From: an uncultured Clostridium sp.
GTDB lineage: Bacteria; Bacillota; Clostridia; Lachnospirales; Lachnospiraceae
Direction: 5' to 3'
Assembly: GCA_945946715.1 (NCBI GenBank)
Contig: CAMEWU010000060.1
Location: 1 to 11,324, forward strand
Length of the DNA stretch: 11,324 bases
Shown here: positions 5,992-11,324 of the stretch, one piece after another
Position numbering within the stretch: the stretch's first letter is position 1
Layout: the number at the start of each line of letters is the position of its first letter
The notes under the pieces: model-generated
Seen by the model: the letters and a program-made list of their open reading frames with translations, nothing else
What the model was told of the DNA's origin: nothing
Databases searched by the model: none
Made by a program: the position numbers and the translations under genes

Positions 5992-6906
5992 ATGGCAGCA
6001 GCAAAAAAAAGTAAAGTTGTTAGTTATACAAAATGGGGCTACATTTTCTTGATACCATTCTTCCTCGTATACACTGTTTTTTCTTTGGTACCATTGATTA
6101 GCACTGTGTACTTTAGCTTTTTTGAAAAATATATGGCTATGGGTGGATTGACTCAGGTTGGCCCGAATTTTGTAGGTTTACAGAATTATATTCAATTCTT
6201 TACAAATGGTGATTTGTTAAAGTTTACTTGGAATACTCTGGTAATGTGGATTGCCGGATTTATTCCTCAGATTTTAGTTTCTTTATTACTTGGTGTTTGG
6301 TTTGCTGATACAAGCATTCGCTTGAAAGGTGAGCAATTCTTCAAGACAGTTATTTATTTGCCAAACTTAATCATGGCTTCCGCGTTTGCAATGTTATTCT
6401 TTGCAATTTTCTCTGATATTGGACCGGTTAATAATATGATTTCAGCTTTAGGCGGAGAACCAATTCGTTGGTTATCATATACATGGTCAACCAGATTTTT
6501 GGTTGCTTTGATGAACTTCTTAATGTGGTTTGGTAATACAACAATTATGTTGATGGCAGGTATCATGGGTATTGATACATCCCTCTTTGAGGCTGCTAAT
6601 GTGGATGGAGCAACTTCCTTCCAGGTATTTACGAGAATTACAATGCCATTGTTAAAACCTATTTTCCTTTACGTATTGATTACTTCCTTAATTGGTGGTA
6701 TTCAGATGTTCGATGTTCCTCAGATTTTAACTGATCAAATGGGTTCACCGAATAATACAACAATGACATTGATTATGCATTTGAATAAACATCTGTATAG
6801 TAAGAACTACGGTATGTCAGGTGCACTTTCCGTTATCCTCTTTGTGGTAACAGGTGTCCTGAGTTTTATCATATACCGTATTAATACTAGACAGGATGAA
6901 TATTAG
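5992..6906 (+). CDS. Sugar ABC transporter permease, MalF-like (CUT1)
   Basis: This 304-residue integral membrane protein is one half of the transport channel. About six membrane segments are visible (near 16-40, 80-104, 118-141, 168-192, 222-246 and 276-296). The EAA loop, which docks the ATPase coupling helix, reads EAANVDGATSFQVF from residue 200, followed by ITMPLLKP. The N-terminus is lysine-rich and cytoplasmic. GAGGTGAG lies 8 nt before the ATG. It follows the binding-protein gene after 123 bases that contain an attenuator hairpin. The second permease begins only 16 bases after its stop, so the two are translated from one message. The MalF/UgpA/LacF type of CUT1 permease is clear; the sugar is not known. 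Confidence 0.93.
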   Translation: MAAAKKSKVVSYTKWGYIFLIPFFLVYTVFSLVPLISTVYFSFFEKYMAMGGLTQVGPNFVGLQNYIQFFTNGDLLKFTWNTLVMWIAGFIPQILVSLLLGVWFADTSIRLKGEQFFKTVIYLPNLIMASAFAMLFFAIFSDIGPVNNMISALGGEPIRWLSYTWSTRFLVALMNFLMWFGNTTIMLMAGIMGIDTSLFEAANVDGATSFQVFTRITMPLLKPIFLYVLITSLIGGIQMFDVPQILTDQMGSPNNTTMTLIMHLNKHLYSKNYGMSGALSVILFVVTGVLSFIIYRINTRQDEY

Positions 6907-6922
6907 GAGGAGGAGATAGAAA

Positions 6923-7789
6923 ATGGCTAAATCATCAGCAGAAAAGAGCTATCATGCACATATAGCCCGGGTGAAGGCAGTCAGATATGTAGTATTAGTA
7001 TTATTAACGATTATGTGTCTTTTCTCCTTCTACATTTTGTTAATTAACTCTACAAGAGCACATGCAGCGATTCAGCAGGGATTCTCATTCCTTCCTGGAC
7101 GTTCTATGATTACTAACTTTAAGAGCGTAATTAACAATGGACAGTTACCGGTACTTCGTTGTTTATTAAACTCATTTATCGTAGCTGTGGGTTGTGCAGG
7201 ATGTACAACATATTTCTCAACATTAACAGCATATGCATTACATGCATATGATTTTAAGGGCAGAAAGGCCATTCAGACCTTTATCATGGCTATCATGATG
7301 GTACCAACACAGGTGACCGCTCTTGGTTTCGTAGATTTGATGAGAACATTCAAGTTATTGGATAATTATATTCCTTTGATTGTTCCTACAATTGCTGCTC
7401 CGGTTGTATACTTCTTTATGAAGCAGTACATGGAAGGTGCATTGCCTTTGGAAATCGTAGAGGCTGCCAGAATTGACGGTTCTAACGAATTCCGTACCTT
7501 TAACTCAATCGTACTTCCAATTATGAAGCCGGCGATTGCAGTACAGGCAATTTTCGCATTCGTAACAAGCTGGAATAATTACTTTACTCCAAACTTGATT
7601 TTAACAAAAGATAACATGAAGACTTTACCTATCTTAATTGCTACCATGAGAGGTGCTGACTTCCTGAAGTTTGATATGGGTCAGGTATACATGTGTATCT
7701 TCTTATCAATTATCCCTGTTGTAATCGTATATATCTTCTTATCAAGATATATTATCCAGGGTGTTGCTGTAGGTAGTGTGAAGGGTTAA
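6923..7789 (+). CDS. Sugar ABC transporter permease, MalG-like (CUT1)
   Basis: This 288-residue protein is the second half of the channel. It has about six membrane segments (near 21-42, 82-106, 117-137, 149-168, 200-220 and 256-275). The EAA loop EAARIDGSNEFRTF starts at residue 180 and is followed by IVLPIMKP. The C-terminus VAVGSVKG matches the usual end of MalG-type permeases. The ribosome binding site is a repeated AGGAGGAGGAG (6905-6915) that overlaps the stop codon of the first permease, which favours coupled translation. No ATPase gene follows, so the complex must use a shared MsmK/MalK-type ATPase encoded elsewhere, a known arrangement for many CUT1 systems in Bacillota. Confidence 0.93.
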   Translation: MAKSSAEKSYHAHIARVKAVRYVVLVLLTIMCLFSFYILLINSTRAHAAIQQGFSFLPGRSMITNFKSVINNGQLPVLRCLLNSFIVAVGCAGCTTYFSTLTAYALHAYDFKGRKAIQTFIMAIMMVPTQVTALGFVDLMRTFKLLDNYIPLIVPTIAAPVVYFFMKQYMEGALPLEIVEAARIDGSNEFRTFNSIVLPIMKPAIAVQAIFAFVTSWNNYFTPNLILTKDNMKTLPILIATMRGADFLKFDMGQVYMCIFLSIIPVVIVYIFLSRYIIQGVAVGSVKG

Positions 7790-7827
7790 TTCCCCTTTTC
7801 AATATTTAACTGCATATTATTTTTCAC

Positions 7828-7860
7828 AAGAGAGCAGGCGTATTTTCGCCTGCTCTTTTG
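7828..7860 (+). terminator. Intrinsic terminator of the sugar transporter operon
   Basis: A perfect 10-bp stem, AGAGCAGGCG (7831-7840) with CGCCTGCTCT (7847-7856), has a 6-nt loop and is followed by TTTT-type U residues. The flanking AA and TT can lengthen the stem. It marks the end of the three-gene operon. Confidence 0.88.
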
Positions 7861-7933
7861 AGTTGTTTTGTTTCTTAGACTCACAAAAAAGAAAAAAGGA
7901 TAATTAAAAAAAGTGTAGAATAATTATTATAGG

Positions 7934-7962
7934 TTGAGAAATATGCAGGATATTCATAGAAT
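7934..7962 (+). promoter_or_regulatory. Sigma-A promoter of the dgt-dnaG-rpoD operon
   Basis: TTGAGA (7934-7939, 5/6) lies 17 bp before TAGAAT (7957-7962, 5/6). The predicted start near 7969 leaves a leader of about 55 nt. That leader contains an exact direct repeat TTGTGTA at 7971 and 7991. Confidence 0.72.
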
Positions 7963-8023
7963 CTATCAGGTTGTGTAAAGAATTGGAACATTGTGTATTC
8001 GCAGATAGATTAAGGAGAATCAT

Positions 8024-9118
8024 ATGACTATTCGGGAAAAACAAGAAGATTGGGAAAGAAAATACTTAAGTAAATATGCAGCATTAAGCTGTGAATCAAG
8101 AGGAAGAGACATAGATGAACCCCAATGTGATTTGAGACCAATATACCAGCGGGATCGAGATCGGATTATACATTCCAAGTCCTTTCGTCGATTAAAGGAT
8201 AAGACGCAGGTGTTTTTATCACCGGAAGGGGATCATTATCGTACTCGTTTGACTCATACTCTGGAAGTGGCACAAAATGCCAGAACCATTGCCCGGGCAT
8301 TACGCATTAACGAGGATTTGACAGAAGCAATTGCACTGGGACATGATTTAGGACATACTCCTTTTGGACATGCAGGAGAACGGGCTCTGAGTGCAGCCTT
8401 ATGGGATTTGTTGGAAATGCAGTTGACGGATGCAGACAAACAAGGAACTGAGGAATATCATACTCGATTATTCTATCCGGATGGCAGTCCAAGGGCGTTG
8501 TTTCACCACAATGAACAGAGCATCCGAGTAGTAGAACGCCTGGAGAAAAAAGGAAAAGGATTGAATCTGACCTGGGAAGTCCGGGATGGCATTTTGAATC
8601 ATCGCTCTGTAGGGCAGCCGGCTACCATGGAAGGAAAGGTGGTTCGGTTTGCAGATAAGATAGCCTATATTAACCATGATATTGACGATGCAATTCGGGC
8701 AGGAATTATTGCGGAATCGGATTTGCCTGAGGAATGTACAAGGGTATTGGGGCATAGCACCCGGGACCGAATTAATTCTATGATACACGATATTGTTATG
8801 AATAGTGAGGGAAATGACCGGATTTGTATGTCACCGGAAACGGAATTAGCAATGAAGGAACTGCGTAATTATATGTTTCGACATGTATATTTTAATCCCA
8901 AAGCAAAGGGAGAAGAGATACGTGCAGAAGCTATGATACGTCAGTTGTTTACTTATTATTATGAAAATTCTGCAGAACTGCCGGAAGAGTATCGGGATAT
9001 GATTACACAGGGTGAAAAAACTGAAATGGTAGTATGTGATTATATCGCAGGTATGACAGATAGTTTTGCTGTACATACTTTTGAAAATATTTTTGTGCCC
9101 AAAGCATGGCAGGGTTAA
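8024..9118 (+). CDS. dgt: Deoxyguanosinetriphosphate triphosphohydrolase-like protein (HD-domain dNTPase)
   Basis: The 364-residue protein belongs to the dGTPase group of HD-domain enzymes, which cut dNTPs to deoxynucleoside and triphosphate in the cytoplasm. The N-terminal RDRDRIIHSKSFRRLKDKTQVF (42-63) is typical of the family. Metal-binding HD residues are visible as H78 (in RLTHTLEV), H107-D108 (GHDLGHTPFGH) and probably D211 (RFADKIAYINHDIDDA). HHNEQS (161-166) is the conserved substrate-side motif. Between HAGER (116-120) and that motif lies a stretch about 40 residues long, longer than I would expect. Start ATG follows AAGGAG (8012-8017) at 6 nt. The gene comes first in a unit with dnaG 37 nt behind, an order common in Clostridia. 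Bacterial relatives differ in which dNTP they prefer, so dGTP specificity is not certain. Confidence 0.9.
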   Translation: MTIREKQEDWERKYLSKYAALSCESRGRDIDEPQCDLRPIYQRDRDRIIHSKSFRRLKDKTQVFLSPEGDHYRTRLTHTLEVAQNARTIARALRINEDLTEAIALGHDLGHTPFGHAGERALSAALWDLLEMQLTDADKQGTEEYHTRLFYPDGSPRALFHHNEQSIRVVERLEKKGKGLNLTWEVRDGILNHRSVGQPATMEGKVVRFADKIAYINHDIDDAIRAGIIAESDLPEECTRVLGHSTRDRINSMIHDIVMNSEGNDRICMSPETELAMKELRNYMFRHVYFNPKAKGEEIRAEAMIRQLFTYYYENSAELPEEYRDMITQGEKTEMVVCDYIAGMTDSFAVHTFENIFVPKAWQG

Positions 9119-9155
9119 TGAATGGAAAAGAAGAAAATGAGGTTGGAGGTACAGG

Positions 9156-10943
9156 ATGTACTATTCGGAAGACTTAGTAGAGGAGATACGTTCGCGAAAT
9201 GATATCGTTGACGTAATTAACTCTTATGTCAGTTTGAAAAAAAAGGGAAATACCTACACGGCATGCTGCCCTTTTCATAATGAAAAAACCCCTTCTTTTC
9301 ACGTGAGCAGGGATAAACAGTTATATCATTGTTTTGGTTGCGGTGCGGCAGGAACGGTATATACATTTTTACAACAGTATGAGAATTATACATTTCCTGA
9401 AGCAATCGAATTTTTGGCAAATCGGGCTGGAATTACACTGCCTCAACGAGAAATGTCATGGCAGGAACGTAAAGAGGCGGATTACAACAGTGCTTTAAAA
9501 GAGATAAATAAAGCTGCAGCCGGGTATTTCTATTATGCTCTTCGGCAGAAGAATGGTGAGGCTGCAATGAAGTACCTGACAGAACGTGGACTTACACAGG
9601 AAACGATTCATAAGTTTGGGTTGGGATACTCCAATCTTTACCGGGATGACTTATATCAGTATTTAAAGCAAAAAGGATATGATGATAAATTGCTGGTGGA
9701 TTCCGGATTGGTTCGCTATGACGAACGGCAGGGGGTCAGTGATGTATTTTGGAATCGGGTTATGTTTCCAATCATGGATTTGAATGGTAAGGTAATAGGA
9801 TTTGGAGGCAGAGTTATGGGCGATGGTCTCCCCAAATATGTAAATTCTCAGGAAACAAGAATTTATGAGAAGCGAAGGCATTTGTATGGATTTCATATTG
9901 CAAGACGTTCCCGGAGAGAAGGCTTTATTCTATGCGAGGGATATATGGATGTAATTGCTATGCATCAGGCAGGTTTTGATAATGCCACTGCATCCCTGGG
10001 TACTGCTTTTACCATTCAGCAGGCGATGCTGTTAAAACGGTATACTGACAAGGTATTTCTGGCATATGATAGTGATGGAGCCGGTGTAGCTGCGGCACAA
10101 AAGGCAATTCCGATTTTGCGTGAGGTAGGAATATCAGCACGAGTGATTAATATGAAGCCGTACAAAGATCCGGACGAATTTATGAAATCGCTGGGTGCAG
10201 AAGCCTTTGAAGAACGCTTGAAGCAAGCGGAAAGCAGCATTATGTTCCAGGTGAGAATTGCTGCAGACAAATATAATCAGCAGGATCCGGAGAGTCGGAC
10301 GGAATTCCAACAGGAAGTAGTAAGGCTTATATCGGTTCTTCAGGAACCGTTAGAGCGGGATAATTATATTGAGGCAGTTGCCAACCTATATTTTATTGAC
10401 AAAAAGAAACTGACGGATTCTGTAAACCGATATGGAAAGTATATGACGGATCAGAAGCAGTATCGGGAGGCGGTACAAGAGGAAACTCCTCAAGATCTTC
10501 GACGTCAGGAACGCTTGGAACAACGAAAACAGCAGCCACAGCGATTGCTGTTGACATGGCTGGTGAATTATCCGGAACAGTTGTTTTCTCAGATTCGGGG
10601 GCGCATTGGACCGGAAGATTTTACGGATGATTTTTGTCAAACATTGGCAAAGGAACTATTCCGTCAATATGAAGATAGCGGAAAGGTATCTGCGGCTGCA
10701 ATCATAAACCAGTATGAGGATGTGGAGCAGCAGACAAAAGTAGCATCAATACTACAGACGGAATTAAAAATAGAACCTTCACCGGAGGATAATTCGGTGG
10801 TGATAACGGAAATTGTGCGAAAGGTGAAAGAAGAAAGCTTGCAGTACCAGTTAGCACATTTACAGGATTACACAAAGCTACAGGGAATTATTAAACAAAA
10901 GAGTGAAATACCAAATTGGAATATTTCTATTACCTGTGGTTAA
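9156..10943 (+). CDS. dnaG: DNA primase
   Basis: DnaG makes the RNA primers for leading- and lagging-strand DNA synthesis and works with the replicative helicase. At 595 residues it has normal family length. The N-terminal CHC2 zinc ribbon has C38, H41, C59 and C62 (CPFHNEKTPSF then HCFGCGAAG). The RNA polymerase core follows, with the basic motif FGGRVMGDGLPKYVNS (216-231). The TOPRIM part contains E261 (LCEGYMDV) and the D305-S-D307 metal-binding pair (AYDSDGAG). The C-terminal helicase-binding domain covers about 460-590. Start ATG follows GGAGG (9145-9149) at 6 nt. It lies 37 nt after dgt and 32 nt before rpoD with no terminator between, so the three are probably co-transcribed. All key residues are present. 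Confidence 0.97.
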   Translation: MYYSEDLVEEIRSRNDIVDVINSYVSLKKKGNTYTACCPFHNEKTPSFHVSRDKQLYHCFGCGAAGTVYTFLQQYENYTFPEAIEFLANRAGITLPQREMSWQERKEADYNSALKEINKAAAGYFYYALRQKNGEAAMKYLTERGLTQETIHKFGLGYSNLYRDDLYQYLKQKGYDDKLLVDSGLVRYDERQGVSDVFWNRVMFPIMDLNGKVIGFGGRVMGDGLPKYVNSQETRIYEKRRHLYGFHIARRSRREGFILCEGYMDVIAMHQAGFDNATASLGTAFTIQQAMLLKRYTDKVFLAYDSDGAGVAAAQKAIPILREVGISARVINMKPYKDPDEFMKSLGAEAFEERLKQAESSIMFQVRIAADKYNQQDPESRTEFQQEVVRLISVLQEPLERDNYIEAVANLYFIDKKKLTDSVNRYGKYMTDQKQYREAVQEETPQDLRRQERLEQRKQQPQRLLLTWLVNYPEQLFSQIRGRIGPEDFTDDFCQTLAKELFRQYEDSGKVSAAAIINQYEDVEQQTKVASILQTELKIEPSPEDNSVVITEIVRKVKEESLQYQLAHLQDYTKLQGIIKQKSEIPNWNISITCG

Positions 10944-10975
10944 AATATGATTATGATATGGAAGGATGGAAAACC

Positions 10976-11324
10976 ATGGAAGGAAAAGAAGAGAAGAAGG
11001 ATATGGACATAAAGTTTGAAGAACAGTTAAAATCCTTAATTGAAGTTGCGAAGAAAAAGAAGAACGTGCTGGAAGATAAAGAGGTTATCGGCCATTTTGC
11101 AGGAGTGGACTTAAATGAGCAACGGATGGAAATCGTCTATGATGTGTTGGAAAACAATAATATAGATGTATTGTCCATGACAGATGAAGAGCCAGACGAT
11201 CTTACTTTTGAAATGGAAGAGGAAGAGGTAGAGCAGATTGATATATCCGTACCAGAGGGTGTTAGTATTGAAGATCCGGTTCGTATGTATTTGAAAGAAA
11301 TTGGTAAAGTGCCTTTGTTAAGTG
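10976..11324 (+). CDS. rpoD: RNA polymerase primary sigma factor, N-terminal part (3' truncated by window edge)
   Basis: The first 116 residues of the housekeeping sigma factor (RpoD/SigA) are present; the frame is still open at the end of the window. Residues about 12-70 form region 1.1, the part that keeps free sigma from binding DNA. It is followed by a very acidic stretch (about 70-90) and the start of region 1.2 with DPVRMYLKEIGKVPLL, a near-invariant sigma-70 motif. The ATG follows GAAGGA (10961-10966) at 9 nt; a later ATG nine codons in has no better site. The distance from dnaG is 32 nt, completing the dnaG-rpoD core of the macromolecular synthesis operon. Regions 2 to 4 lie outside the window. 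Confidence 0.95.
   Translation, partial: MEGKEEKKDMDIKFEEQLKSLIEVAKKKKNVLEDKEVIGHFAGVDLNEQRMEIVYDVLENNNIDVLSMTDEEPDDLTFEMEEEEVEQIDISVPEGVSIEDPVRMYLKEIGKVPLLS

Noticed and set aside
1..11324. Mobile element, CRISPR array, toxin-antitoxin or defence island
   Set aside because: No transposase, integrase, long inverted or direct repeats, spaced repeat arrays or defence-type domains were found; the genes are housekeeping and transport types in normal order.

Overview
The window looks like chromosomal DNA of a low-GC Gram-positive member of the Clostridia, most likely a Lachnospiraceae-type gut or rumen anaerobe. The reasons are the AT-rich composition, purine-rich AGGAG-type ribosome binding sites, a dgt-dnaG-rpoD gene order, a CUT1 sugar transporter without its own ATPase, and protein sequences that read as clostridial. 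The genus assignment is inference.

Layout. Bases 1-389 hold the 3' end of ilvC (ketol-acid reductoisomerase), closed by an intrinsic terminator. Converging on it from the minus strand is a small cysteine-rich gene of unknown function (445-630). A consensus-like sigma-A promoter (731-759) then drives a rightward pair: a CNNM/CBS/CorC_HlyC membrane protein (796-2121) and a YkpA/YbiT-like ABC-F ATPase (2147-3787), ending at a strong terminator. An AT-rich 570-base spacer follows. It carries helically phased A-tracts leading into a good promoter (4238-4266) and a leader of about 150 nt that can form hairpins. This feeds a three-gene carbohydrate ABC importer: binding lipoprotein (4423-5868) and two permeases (5992-6906, 6923-7789). 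Two hairpins after the binding-protein gene probably set the excess of binding protein over permease. After another terminator, a second sigma-A promoter (7934-7962) precedes dgt-like dNTPase (8024-9118), dnaG primase (9156-10943) and rpoD, the primary sigma factor, which runs off the end of the window (10976-11324).

How the parts fit. The transport operon imports an unidentified sugar and must borrow an ATPase of the MsmK/MalK type from elsewhere. The dgt-dnaG-rpoD cluster joins dNTP hydrolysis, replication priming and housekeeping transcription in one transcription unit.

Most of the window is ordinary housekeeping and transport DNA. No mobile element, CRISPR array, tRNA or rRNA was seen. 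The observation most worth checking is in the ABC-F protein. Three motifs that belong to the same composite ATP site are altered together (NBD1 signature LPAAQ, NBD2 Walker A lysine to threonine, NBD2 H-loop histidine to glutamine), while the other site is intact. This suggests an asymmetric ABC-F with one degenerate site.
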